64,000 bases of DNA from JAKAAZ01 sp963817855. GTDB taxonomy: Bacteria; Acidobacteriota; Terriglobia; Terriglobales; Acidobacteriaceae. Every line of letters begins with the position of its first letter. Within the stretch, counting starts at the first letter, position 1. The notes beneath the pieces were generated by a model. That model searched no databases. It saw only the letters and a list, made by a program, of their open reading frames with translations, and was not told where the DNA came from. Shown here one piece after another: positions 52,659-61,965 of the stretch. Where the stretch lies: positions 682,001 through 746,000 of the forward strand of contig CAWFQA010000002.1 of NCBI GenBank assembly GCA_963817855.1. The letters are read 5' to 3'. The translations under genes and the position numbers were made by a program.

Positions 52659-54365
52659 CTATGGCAGTGTGAAGGCAAACACGTCGTCTCCAGCGGCGAC
52701 GGCGAAGTACTGCTTGCCCGCGATGCCGTAAGACATCGGCGAGGCATGCATTGCCTGCCCAAGGTTGAACGCCCAGAGCGGCTTGCCAGTGCGGGCGTCG
52801 TCGATCTCAAACTGACTGGCGTCGTTGCCGAAGGCCACTAAACCGCCCGCCGTCGTCATCACGCCCGCCCATGCCTGTCTTCCGCCGATCTGCCGGTCGC
52901 GCCAAGCAAAATCGAGTTTATTCAGGTCAAAGGCGTTGATATATCCAGCGTTCGGGGAATTGCCCGGTGGCCTGCGCGCGCCCGTCGAATAATACGGATG
53001 CTCCTCCTCGAACGGTTCCGTCTTTACAGTGATGAAACTGCATGCTTCTCGCGACCGGAAGTAGAACATGTTTGTCTGTGGGTCGTAGCTAGGCGAGTAC
53101 CAGTTGGTCGCTCCGACTATACCGGGGCAAACGGTCACGCCCTTCGCAGTCGGAATCAGGTTGTTGGAGACCGGCCGGCCGTTCTCATCAATGCCTTTGG
53201 CCCAGTTCATACTTGGGGAGAACTGAATGGAATAGAGATACTGTCCAGTCATACGGTCCAAGATGTAGAGAAAGCCGTTGCGGTTTGCCGTCACAATCAG
53301 TTTGCGCGGCTTGTTCTTGAACTTTGCGTCAACCAGCACCGGCGTCTGCACAGAGTCATAGTCGTACAGATCATGCGGATTGAATTGGAAATACCACTTC
53401 ATTTTTCCAGTGTCCGGATCCAGCGCCACGAGGGAGCTTGTATAGAGGTTGTCACCCGGCCGCACGCTACCGTCGTAATCCGGAGAGGGATTACTCGTAC
53501 CCCAGTAAAGGGTGTTCAGTTCAGGATCGTAGGTGCCCGGCATCCACGTGGTTCCGCCGCCATGCAAATAGATTTCGCCAGCCGGCCAGCTCTCCGATCC
53601 TTTCTCGCCTGGGGCGGGAATCGTCCAGAAACGCCACACTTGTTTGCCCGTCTGCGAGTCGAAGGCTGCCAGAAAGCCGCGCACGCCATCGTCGCCGCCC
53701 GATGTGCCCACCAGCACTTTGTCCTTCACGATCAGCGGAGCGCTGGTAGCGCCATAGTTCTTGTTATTTTTTGCATAGGCAATATCCCAGATCAGGTTGC
53801 CCGAGCGCGCATCCAGGCACAGCAGGTGCGCATTGTCCGTCTCCATATAGACACGGGTTCCTAGCACTGCAACTCCGCGATTAATATGTCCGGAGGCGTC
53901 GTCAATGAGTCCCGACGAAACGCCGCGTGCATGGTGCCACAGCAGCGTACCCGTTCTCGCATCCAGGGCATAGGCATCGTTTGAGCCGGTGATGAACATC
54001 ACCCCAGCCACCACCACCGGCGTTACCTCCAGCACGCCAGCGTTTTGTGTGTGGAAAACCCACTTTGCTGCCAGGTGGCTGACGTTTGCCGGCGTAATCT
54101 GGGCGAGGCTGCTGAAGCGCCGTCCGGTATAGTCGCCGTTGTACGACACCCAGTTGTTTTTGATTGTCTTCTGCAACAGATCGCTCGACCGCACATCTAT
54201 CAGGCCCAGTTTGGTCGCGTGTTCCGATTCGTGTCCCGACCTCTTGACTGCTGCGAGCGCCTTCGTCGCCGGTTTCGCTGCGGACTGTCCCTGCGCGGCG
54301 ACAGTTGTCATCGCCAGCGAGGCTGCCGCGGCAAGCCCAAACATGCTCCTGCAGAATCCCGTCAT
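52659..54365 (-). CDS. Exported PQQ-dependent dehydrogenase (quinoprotein)
   Basis: Periplasmic pyrroloquinoline-quinone dehydrogenase of the methanol/ethanol or sugar type, 568 residues. Seen: signal peptide (SLAMTTVAAQGQSAA), WVSYNGDYTGRRFSSLAQIT near 72-91, VVVAGVMFITGSNDAYALDA propeller blade, ATSAPLIVKDKVLVGTSGGD, TWMPGTYDPELNTLYWGTSN near 264-283, and PTAKGVTVCPGIVGATNWYS with the substrate-side loop; the last blade ends FAVAAGDDVFAFTLP. There is no fused cytochrome domain, and the vicinal Cys-Cys of methanol dehydrogenases is not seen. Electrons likely pass to the cytochrome c encoded 43 bases upstream. Substrate unknown. Confidence 0.9.
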   Translation of the reverse strand: MTGFCRSMFGLAAAASLAMTTVAAQGQSAAKPATKALAAVKRSGHESEHATKLGLIDVRSSDLLQKTIKNNWVSYNGDYTGRRFSSLAQITPANVSHLAAKWVFHTQNAGVLEVTPVVVAGVMFITGSNDAYALDARTGTLLWHHARGVSSGLIDDASGHINRGVAVLGTRVYMETDNAHLLCLDARSGNLIWDIAYAKNNKNYGATSAPLIVKDKVLVGTSGGDDGVRGFLAAFDSQTGKQVWRFWTIPAPGEKGSESWPAGEIYLHGGGTTWMPGTYDPELNTLYWGTSNPSPDYDGSVRPGDNLYTSSLVALDPDTGKMKWYFQFNPHDLYDYDSVQTPVLVDAKFKNKPRKLIVTANRNGFLYILDRMTGQYLYSIQFSPSMNWAKGIDENGRPVSNNLIPTAKGVTVCPGIVGATNWYSPSYDPQTNMFYFRSREACSFITVKTEPFEEEHPYYSTGARRPPGNSPNAGYINAFDLNKLDFAWRDRQIGGRQAWAGVMTTAGGLVAFGNDASQFEIDDARTGKPLWAFNLGQAMHASPMSYGIAGKQYFAVAAGDDVFAFTLP

Positions 54366-54408
54366 CGTCAGGCCCCTTCAATCGTGTTGGAATGTCGCAC
54401 GCAGCTGA

Positions 54409-55242
54409 TCACCAATGGTGCCGTTCGGACCTTGCGGGCGCTGGTTCGCTTGGGGCATTCCTGCCAGTAACGATCAGAAAGCTGACGAGGTCATTCAGTT
54501 CGCTGGACGTCAACCGGGTCCCATAATCGTGCGGCATCAGCGAGTGGTCCGTGTAGTTCACTGTCACCAGGCTGCTGCGCGACAGAAAGTGATACCGGCC
54601 GTCCTCGGTCTGCAGTGTTATGTTCAGGTTATCTTCCGCACGCACTACGCCAGTCAGGCTCTCTCCGGCCCTGGTCCGCACTTCTGCCACGCGCGATGTC
54701 GGCTGTAGGTTCGCATCCGGATTCACAATCGCCTGCAGGATGTCCTCCGTCGGGCGGTTCTTGGCGTAGGAGGTCAACTCGGGCGCCATAAAGCCGCCTT
54801 TGCCGCTGACCATGTGGCACGTTGAGCACTGCGCGTTGCCGAAGAAAAGTTGCCGGCCCGCATTCGGATCGCCCGTCAGCTTAGCCGGAGAGGCAGCCCC
54901 GGTCACTCCTTGCAGCGAGCGCAAGTATTGCACCACCGCCTGCGTGCCCTGATCGCCGAGATCGGGAAACGCCGGCATACCCTGTTCTGCCTCGCCATTA
55001 TGCACGATGCCGATCAGGGCCTGGTCGGAGAGCGCGATCACTTTGGGCATCGTCGCAATGGCCGGGCCTCTGCCGCCCTTGCCATCCGCACCGTGGCAGA
55101 ACGCGCAGTTCGACGAAAACAGTTGCGCTCCCTGTCCCTGATTGGAACCGCCCCTCGGATCGTCCTGTCCGACTACGGACATTCCTCCAAACAGCATTAG
55201 GGCAGACCACACCAACATCACTGTAAGCCGATTCTGTGTCAT
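54409..55242 (-). CDS. Exported dihaem cytochrome c with heme-binding domain of the TIGR02603 type
   Basis: Periplasmic c-type cytochrome, 277 residues. Seen: signal peptide (TVMLVWSALMLFGGMSVVG), a first haem motif CAFCH at 46-50 followed by GADGKGGRGPAI, a second haem motif CSTCH at 139-143, and a C-terminal extension (VAEVRTRAGESLTGVVRAED, HSLMPHDYGTRLTSSELNDL) typical of putative heme-binding domains in Planctomycetes and Acidobacteriota. The ATG at 55242 is preferred because it starts the signal peptide; 55311 would precede it by 23 residues. Position next to the PQQ dehydrogenase makes it the probable electron acceptor. Confidence 0.88.
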   Translation of the reverse strand: MTQNRLTVMLVWSALMLFGGMSVVGQDDPRGGSNQGQGAQLFSSNCAFCHGADGKGGRGPAIATMPKVIALSDQALIGIVHNGEAEQGMPAFPDLGDQGTQAVVQYLRSLQGVTGAASPAKLTGDPNAGRQLFFGNAQCSTCHMVSGKGGFMAPELTSYAKNRPTEDILQAIVNPDANLQPTSRVAEVRTRAGESLTGVVRAEDNLNITLQTEDGRYHFLSRSSLVTVNYTDHSLMPHDYGTRLTSSELNDLVSFLIVTGRNAPSEPAPARSERHHW

Positions 55243-55317
55243 TACTTCAAATCTCTCGATGAAGATCTGCCAGAACACGGACTGTCTGTGCCACAATTTC
55301 TCCGTGATCAAAATCTG

Positions 55318-56705
55318 CTACTTAGCATTTATCACATCGCGGGAAGGAGGCGGATTTACGAGAACTTCGCCCAGCGGCCCGCGATCCAGCCCATGCGAAT
55401 CCACCAGATGCACTGAGACCCTGGTCGTGTTGGGCGGCGCCTGTATGGTGGTCTGCAAGTGCACGGGTTCGGTGGGGGTCACAGACATAAGCTTCGCGGT
55501 GCCTCTACTCGCCTCTTCCGTAAAAATGAACCACCAGATCGCCGGCATAGAACACCCCAAAGCTGCCAGAGAGTACCAAGCCAGCAGGCGTCGCGGTAGC
55601 GGTCAGCGGAGTCCCAATCACACCACTGTAGGTCGTCGTCTTGAAGTCCTCTCCCATGCGCGTTGGATACCACTGCGTATCCATCGCATAGCGTTCGCCG
55701 GGTGCCAGCTCAACCATTGGACTGTTCATCTCTGCCTCGACAAACGGTCCCTCGCGGGGTTCTGTGTTTTGGCCCTTCTCCGGTGGCGTCGGCTCACCGG
55801 TCGAATAAAAGATGATCGACGCCTTTCCGGGATATATCGGCGGTGGGATCGATATGATGTCTTTCCACCATCGTGTATCCAGTCGAACCATCCACAGCCG
55901 CCAGCCATCCCGACTGCGAGTCTATCCAGACCTCCTGCATAATGTTGTTCCAATGCACGCGGAACGTACCATCCTGCACCGTGAAAGCCCGGTTGTCCGC
56001 CGGGCCCGTGCGCACATGATAGCCGTTCAGATACGCACTTGCCGGATTCACTTCCGTGACTCCCCAGAACTTCGTGTTGAAATTGTCCGAACCGGAGGGA
56101 TGGGAGGTGGGATACTCGGTGATCGTCTGCTCGGACCATGTCCGCGGATATCCGCTCATATTCTGCATCACAACGTGAAACGAGATCACTGGCGTATCCG
56201 CTCCGATGCTGATGTCGCGGATATACCGCTGCCCGATCTCAGGATCGACCGGACCGGTCAACCGCACCGCACACGTCGGCCCGCTGGATAGTACCTGCAA
56301 GGTAAAGGGAGCATCGTCCAGATTGCCGCCGCCAGACCAATGCTGCTCATCCTGATTGCCTTCCGGCATCGGCCAGATCTTATCTCCCCCGTAGTTGCGA
56401 TCGCCGTACCCTTTGCCTTCCAGAGGAATCACCTGCCCTTGCAGCAACGGGTTGATATACAGAAAGTCGTGGCCGCCGAATGTGACCTGGATCAGCCGGC
56501 CGCCGATCTGTGGAACAATCTCCAGCTTTACCCAAGAGTTGGACAGTTCTTCGGCCTTCCATCCCAGGTAATTTGTGGCATGGACCTGGCAGCCGGACGA
56601 GGAAGCAGCCCTGCACGGCAACGGCAACCCAAGCAGAGCCGGGAGGGCCACGACAGACAACAGTGTTGAAACCCGTGCTTTCGTTCTGACAGACGCAAAC
56701 CGCAC
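55318..56705 (-). pseudogene. Exported DUF4380/galactose-mutarotase-like protein, broken by two frameshifts
   Basis: Exported beta-sandwich protein resembling DUF4380 and aldose-epimerase-like folds; role unknown. Seen: signal peptide (LLSVVALPALLGLPLPCRA), then VKLEIVPQIGGRLIQVTFGG, HDFLYINPLLQG, YGGDKIWPMPEGN and WSEQTITEY in the frame 56705-55794. Similar sequence continues in a second frame (to 55505: ASIIFYSTGEPTPPEKGQ, ELAPGERYAMDTQWYPTRMG) and a third (to 55318: TTRVSVHLVDSHGLDRGPLG). The indels lie near 55850 and 55510. Joined, the protein would be about 460 residues. It starts nine bases after the RidA gene, so the two are in one operon. Confidence 0.75.
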
Positions 56706-56714
56706 AGTCTCTCC

Positions 56715-57955
56715 CTAGTGAAGCGGCTGCCGCACTGCGATAAAAGAAATCTGCTCGACATCTTCCGATTTCATATCAGAATTCTGTTGCAATGTCGTGC
56801 GCGCCGGAAAATTGTCTTTGAAAAATGTACCGTATAGTGACACGACAGGGTCCTCGTCTTTCATGTCGCGAAGGTAAATAGTTGAAGAGACCACGTTCGA
56901 AAAATCCATATCCGCCTTTTGCAACCCATCCAACAGGCTGCGCATGGACATCCGCACCTGAACACCCAATTCCGGCGAAAAGAGGCCCAGAGCCGGAACA
57001 TACGCGTCCTTTGCAGACAGATACAGGGTATCTCCATACAGGACGCCAGGACTCGCAGTTGGACTAGGCTTCTCATTTCTGGGGCGAATCGACTTGCGCT
57101 TGGACAGGTCGGCGCCGGCGATGCAACTGAACACGATATGGGCCTGATTCGGGAGATCCACCACCTGAATCGTTCCTCTTCCCGGGGTATTTCCAAACTC
57201 GAAATATGTCGCATAGGTCTTGTTCATCACATGTGCTGGGCCGCCATTACTACTTAGGTAAGGATTCACCCAGATGACATTCGCCATGCTCATGTTGGCA
57301 GCCTTAGCCACCGCAGCAACGTTATCGAGGGCCTGCTTGACTTCTCCGGCATAATCCGCGCGCTACTTTCCCCGTGAGTGGATCGACGCCTGCCTGGGCC
57401 GACATGTAGAGAACGTCGTCGGCTTCGATTCCGGCAGGATCGATGTGCGGTCCCTGTGGCCATCCCGTCGGATGGATCACTCGACGACGCGCGACACTGC
57501 TCACGGCGATACAGTTGATTTCGATATTTTCGCCGTTCGGCAAGCTTGCTACCGCCAGCACGGTGCGGGCAGGCGGAGTCTGCTCCAATCATCTTCCAGT
57601 AGACCTTGTTCATTCCATCCATGTTCGAGATGTCGGTCAGATAGATATTCATCCACACCACGTTGCCGAAATCCATTCCTGCCGCACGCAGCACGCCCTG
57701 CACATGGTCCAATGACCGGCGCACTTCCTTCTGAAAATCCTTCGGCACTTCGCCACTCGAGTTCCGTCCATCCTGGCCGGCGACGTAGAGCGTACGATTC
57801 ACCAGAACGCCGGCGCTCGATGCCGACCCGACATTTTGGCTGCCTACTTTGATGACTTTGATCGCGCCGCCAGCCTGTGCGAACAACTGCGCGCCACCTG
57901 CAGCCAGCAGAAAACCTAAGACAACAGATGGGCAGTGTCTCAACAGATCACGCAT
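56715..57955 (-). pseudogene. Exported multi-domain RidA (YjgF/YER057c) protein, broken by two frameshifts
   Basis: RidA proteins hydrolyse enamine/imine intermediates released by PLP enzymes; this one has a signal peptide (VVLGFLLAAGGAQLFAQ), which is unusual. Seen: first domain in frame 57955 down to about 57590 (LVNRTLYVAGQDGRNSSGEV, GMDFGNVVWMNIYLTDISNM); then ARTVLAVASLPNGENIEINC and a second domain start (LYMSAQAGVDPLTGKVARG) in the next frame (57588 down to about 57355); then MSMANVIWVNPYLSSNGG and a third domain (LYGDTLYLSAKDAYVPALG, SNVVSSTIYLRDMKDEDP) in a third frame (57311 to 56715). Indels near 57590 and 57355. Joined, it would be about 413 residues with three RidA-like domains. 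Confidence 0.8.
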
Positions 57956-58061
57956 ATGTCCTCCCCTGGAACCCACACCATCTCCATTTGTTCTTTCTCA
58001 ACAAAAATGTGCCCGCAAGAGCAATCCATGATGATCTCGGCGATGAAATATTTCCTACAGA

Positions 58062-58958
58062 TTAGTGTTTTGCTCCCTTTTGTTGCATGCCTGGGTACCA
58101 GGAGCGCACGCAAAGCAGTCGCGATGTTACGTCGGGCGCACTGTAATATCCCACCGTAGCATTGAGCCGGAAAAAATAAGCCTCTCCGGCTTTCGCAGGA
58201 TGTCGTCCAGCAATTCCGTCCATTCCTCCGCCAGCGACGATGACACCGTGGCCACTCAATATCAGGTAGATCTCCTCTTCGCGCTGGTGATGATGAGGAA
58301 AGTTGGTGCCGCCGGGGGCGATTTCCATAAGGAACAGGCTGGTCAGGACGCGCCCGGCGGCAATGCGGTCACGCTTGCTATCGACGTCTCCCATGAGCAG
58401 ACGAAAACGGCTCGAATCTGGATGGCCATTCACCAGGGTCGTCGGCACGTCTTCAATGTTGGCCTTCAACGGATGCGCTGGTGGTGGAGTCGTCTCAAAT
58501 CCTTTGGTGTGAAACCCCATGACGACCACCGTCATCGGCTCCCCGGATATATTGGTTAAAGCATGCGGAACTGTCGACGGGATATAAAGATAGTCCTCAG
58601 TCTTCAGCGGCACCTGCTCATCTCCATATTTCGCGGAGCCGTTTCCGTTGAGTACCACGTACACCTGGTCTTCCTGGGAGTATTGAACGGTGGCACACGA
58701 GCCATGGGGATCAATGACCGCCTCCCCATATCGAGCGACGCCAACCACGACGGAAGTATCCGGGTCTCCCTTGCCGAACAGGGGTTTGTAATGACACGTC
58801 GCCGTAGTGATGTCGGACGGCTTCTCGACAGCGGTTTTCGTGTCGCGAGACAGGTAGGTGGGATCGATCTGGCGATGTTCTGCATGCAGCGGAAGCGCAC
58901 AGAAGATCCCCGCTAGCAAACCGATGAACGCGGCGGCGTACCGTTGATTGGTATGCAT
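58062..58958 (-). CDS. Exported bicupin-domain protein
   Basis: Periplasmic protein of 298 residues with two cupin domains. Seen: signal peptide (AAFIGLLAGIFCALPLHA), first cupin (VVGVARYGEAVIDPHGSCAT, EDQVYVVLNGNGSAKYGDEQ, YIPSTVPHALTNISGEPMTV), second cupin with the metal-binding pattern PGGTNFPHHHQREEEIYLIL near 212-231 and HPAKAGEAYFFRLNATVGYY. His and Glu ligands are intact in the second domain, while the first keeps fewer. Possibly a dioxygenase, isomerase or sugar-binding protein. Part of the exported cluster; 106 bases before the RidA gene. Confidence 0.87.
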   Translation of the reverse strand: MHTNQRYAAAFIGLLAGIFCALPLHAEHRQIDPTYLSRDTKTAVEKPSDITTATCHYKPLFGKGDPDTSVVVGVARYGEAVIDPHGSCATVQYSQEDQVYVVLNGNGSAKYGDEQVPLKTEDYLYIPSTVPHALTNISGEPMTVVVMGFHTKGFETTPPPAHPLKANIEDVPTTLVNGHPDSSRFRLLMGDVDSKRDRIAAGRVLTSLFLMEIAPGGTNFPHHHQREEEIYLILSGHGVIVAGGGMDGIAGRHPAKAGEAYFFRLNATVGYYSAPDVTSRLLCVRSWYPGMQQKGAKH

Positions 58959-59138
58959 GAGATACCACCTCTCTTGCAGCGCGATTGACTACGTTTTTCT
59001 CAAGGCTATATCTGTCAGATCTACCGCGCCTTCTCGTACGCGCCGATTGATCCGGACCAGGAATTAACTTTGCAGGCAGGCATCATGCGGCAAAAGATGC
59101 ATCCCGCAACTGTCTCTCTGCCGTTCGAAGCGCCCACC

Positions 59139-60437
59139 TCACGCAGATTGCTTTCGAGCTCTGCTGAGAACCTGGCGGAGACGGTTGCCAACGATCAGGT
59201 CCTCACCGGGTTGCAGCGTCATGGAGACAATCTGCAAAGGATTCGGATGGGATCGGCGATGCCTGTTCGGATTATGCGGGATGCGTGCCAAAACCCCGCT
59301 GGGATTGCTGTCCGTCAGCACCTCAATGCGAGGCTCGCCGTCACGCAACTGCTGAGCGCATTGAGCTATCGTTAGTCCAAATTTCGCTTCGTCCCACATC
59401 ACCGACAAAGTTGGATAACTGTTTCCGTCTTGCGGGGTCATAATACTCGTCGTAACTCCGGGCACCGTTTCCACCAGCTTCTTGATTCGATCGACCCGGC
59501 TCTCCCACTCCTTGTTTAACGTCCCGAGATCCGCACGCGACCAATATTCGACCGCCGCGAGGATGCCCATGATCTCTTCCTTTCCGACTTTCATGGGACG
59601 GCATACGGCGCCTTCCCAGGGATTGGTGTTGTACAAGGCCGCCTCGATCAAGTCCTTGCGGCCCAATAAGACCCCGGAACATTGCGGGCCTGACAGTCCT
59701 TTGCCGCCGCTGAAGCAAAATAGATCGACGCCGAGCTTGGCATAACGCGTGAAATAATAAAATGGTGGGATGCCTGCCGCGTCATCCACCAGGAGGGGCA
59801 CACCGGCGGGTTTCGTGATCTTGAGGACCCGCTCAAGCCGGTCGTCACGCCAGGTGGTATAGACCATCGCGGTTTTCGGAGTCAGAGCGGACGGCAGATC
59901 CTCCACCTTCTCGGCAATTACCAGTTTGCCTCCTGCAAGCCGTATGGCACTGTCGAATGGGCTCCGGCCTTCCATCATCACCACTTCATCTTTCAGGCCA
60001 GTTGTGTCAGGCAATTGCCAAACATTTTTCGGATCCGATCCAGCAATGCAGGCTGCTGTTGCCGAAGCCATCGCGCCGGCCGAACCGGAGGTGACCATTC
60101 CTGACTCAGCCCCAGACATCTTCGCCAGATAGCGGCCCACCCCGGCCTGCAGCTCAAACATGTCGACAAAATAATGAGACGCCTCCTCTGTCGCTCGCCG
60201 CGTCTCGGGCAGCTCAAGAGAACCGCACACATACGTCCAGGTGCCGCGCGCGTTAATTAGAGGACGAACTCCCAGTCGAGTGTAGATATTGTTGGAGAAG
60301 GTACTTCTGCCGGCTGAAGCCACAGTAGAGGCCAGGCTGCGTGTACCGATCGTGGCAAACAGCGGAGCCGCTGCCATCAGCTTGATAAACGATCTTCGGT
60401 CATTCACATTACGTTGAATCTCATCCACGGGTGACAT
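59139..60437 (-). CDS. Tat-exported SelA/DgaE-like PLP-dependent enzyme
   Basis: Fold-type I PLP enzyme of the SelA / D-glucosaminate-6-phosphate ammonia-lyase-like group, 432 residues. Seen: twin-arginine signal (NDRRSFIKLMAAAPLFATI at 12-30), LGVRPLINARGTWTYVCGSL near 55-74, SGAESGMVTSGSAGAMASAT near 108-127, LLVDDAAGIPPF near 215-226 with the PLP-contact Asp, and the probable Schiff-base Lys246 in CFSGGKGLSGPQCSG. Tat export implies the folded holoenzyme works in the periplasm, which is uncommon for PLP enzymes. Likely first gene of the exported cluster. Activity inferred: elimination of ammonia or water from an amino acid or amino-sugar acid. Confidence 0.85.
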   Translation of the reverse strand: MSPVDEIQRNVNDRRSFIKLMAAAPLFATIGTRSLASTVASAGRSTFSNNIYTRLGVRPLINARGTWTYVCGSLELPETRRATEEASHYFVDMFELQAGVGRYLAKMSGAESGMVTSGSAGAMASATAACIAGSDPKNVWQLPDTTGLKDEVVMMEGRSPFDSAIRLAGGKLVIAEKVEDLPSALTPKTAMVYTTWRDDRLERVLKITKPAGVPLLVDDAAGIPPFYYFTRYAKLGVDLFCFSGGKGLSGPQCSGVLLGRKDLIEAALYNTNPWEGAVCRPMKVGKEEIMGILAAVEYWSRADLGTLNKEWESRVDRIKKLVETVPGVTTSIMTPQDGNSYPTLSVMWDEAKFGLTIAQCAQQLRDGEPRIEVLTDSNPSGVLARIPHNPNRHRRSHPNPLQIVSMTLQPGEDLIVGNRLRQVLSRARKQSA

Positions 60438-60966
60438 TTCGCTCCTTAGGCATTGCGAGAAGTATCAAAGGGTTGCTGCAGTTACTGTGGTCTTCGCAAC
60501 TGACGCGCGGGCAGTATGGTGAGTAATCCCGAAAACGAATCTTTGATCGCGGTCAAACTGCAATCGCCTCTGTTAGGAAAACTGCTCCCAACTAACGTTG
60601 ATAGTAACTTGATCAGTCGATTCGTTCTGTTTTCCATCCTTCTGCAGGGCAATTCACTGCAGACTGATTTCGCACGAAACACTCGTCAAGTGGAAGATGA
60701 TAGGTACCGAAGTCTGCCACTGTCAACCAATCTTTTTGGAATGGCAGCAACACAAAAGCGTTGATATTTATGCCGAGTTTAAAAATCATCTACAGCTGAG
60801 CCTAAATCGGGACCATTTTTTAGTGTGTTTAGGCTCAGAAAAAGGTGGGCGTAACCAGTGCTGAAACCCGCTTAAGCGCGGCGAATGGCCGCTGGAGATG
60901 CCGGTTGCCGAATAGCACGGCACAGGGATGGGTCGCGCGGAAGCACTTCTGCCTGTCGATTGGCCT
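60438..60966. other. Intergenic region with a long inverted repeat
   Basis: About 530 bases between two minus-strand genes. It should hold the promoter of the exported cluster next to 60437. The only clear structure is the 11-base inverted repeat at 60796-60838 listed separately. Short frames here have no family similarity. Confidence 0.4.
60796..60838. repeat. Perfect 11-base inverted repeat with 21-base loop
   Basis: CTGAGCCTAAA at 60796-60806 is matched exactly by TTTAGGCTCAG at 60828-60838. The loop contains a T-run. It might be a transcription terminator for the exported metallopeptidase gene (stop at 60967, minus strand), or the remnant of a small mobile element. Not identified further. 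Confidence 0.6.
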
Positions 60967-61965
60967 TCAGCGGGGAGAGGTGATCGCCTGGCGTATAGGG
61001 GCCAGCGGAGCATGGTTATCGAACTTGATCTTGCTAGTGTCGGAGTGGATTCCGAGTTGTTTCCACAGCGAGATTAAATCCACCGGAGCATACGGCGCAT
61101 TGCCCACTTTTCTATAAAGATCAGCTAAGGCAGACGTTCCCGTGGCCCGATCTCCCACCTCCAGCACCTTGGAAATGGGCCAGCCAGCTGCAATCGACCC
61201 GCCGTCGGCGAGAATTCCACGCAACGCATCTTGCAACCCTTTTTGATTTCCCGTCTTCTCTCGTATCGAGACATCTGCCATCAGGCAGAATAGGGCTCCG
61301 CCCCAGTAAGTATTCGCCCAGGTATGGGTGTTATCCAAGCCATCCTCTCCGGGTTGTGGTTCGCCCTTTCCCATGTCACGCACCATACCGCCCCAGGCCT
61401 GCTCCGGGGACAAAGTACCGATTTGCGCTCGCGCAATGGGCTCCACGTAGGTAGCCAACCCCTCTTCCAGCCAATGATGATCTGGAGAAAGTGAGGGAAG
61501 GGCGGTGTGCACAAACTCGTGTGTCATTGTCCAATCGCTCGCCAGGTTCTGTTTCGTCGTATGCTGGCCCAGCCGCATCCTTGTGAATGCCGGAAATCCA
61601 TCGACATCGCCCCAGCTGGTGCCAGTCAACACTCCGCGTTCGTCCGCGATGGGCACAACAAGCACACGCGCACGAGCCACAGGAAACTTGCCGTAGTATT
61701 CGGAAACAGCGCGGGCAGCAGTCTCGATCCATCGGATAACTTCGCTTTTGGGTACATCGAGATCGCCAGGAGCAAAGTCAATCTGGATCGACGCTCCGCC
61801 CACACGGATCATCTGCGATGACGCGACTGGACCGCTCCATGGAGGCCCATGCCTGTGTCGGTGCATGTCAATTTGGCTCGCCCAACCTGCTGGTACGCAC
61901 CCAAACACGATTGAACAGAAGAGGCAGATATGCACGAGCTGAGCCTTCACGATTGGCACCTGCAT
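60967..61965 (-). CDS. Exported zinc metallopeptidase-like protein (HExxH)
   Basis: Exported protein of 332 residues with a gluzincin-like active site. Seen: signal peptide (VHICLFCSIVFGCVPAGWA), a His-rich start of the mature part, DVPKSEVIRWIETAARAVSE, GTSWGDVDGFPAFTRMRLG, then TMTHEFVHTALPSL with HEFVH at 149-153 and HHWLEEGLATYVEP near 163-176 giving the third metal ligand. Unlike the M1-like protein at 5639-7693, the catalytic Glu is intact here. The family is not firmly identified; substrate unknown. Confidence 0.8.
   Translation of the reverse strand: MQVPIVKAQLVHICLFCSIVFGCVPAGWASQIDMHRHRHGPPWSGPVASSQMIRVGGASIQIDFAPGDLDVPKSEVIRWIETAARAVSEYYGKFPVARARVLVVPIADERGVLTGTSWGDVDGFPAFTRMRLGQHTTKQNLASDWTMTHEFVHTALPSLSPDHHWLEEGLATYVEPIARAQIGTLSPEQAWGGMVRDMGKGEPQPGEDGLDNTHTWANTYWGGALFCLMADVSIREKTGNQKGLQDALRGILADGGSIAAGWPISKVLEVGDRATGTSALADLYRKVGNAPYAPVDLISLWKQLGIHSDTSKIKFDNHAPLAPIRQAITSPR

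Noticed and set aside
52998..53864. 288-residue plus-strand frame opposite the PQQ dehydrogenase
   Set aside because: Antisense to conserved propeller motifs, no domain.
60786..61013. Short minus-strand frame across the inverted repeat, considered as a transposase remnant
   Set aside because: No transposase motif and it overlaps the end of the metallopeptidase gene.
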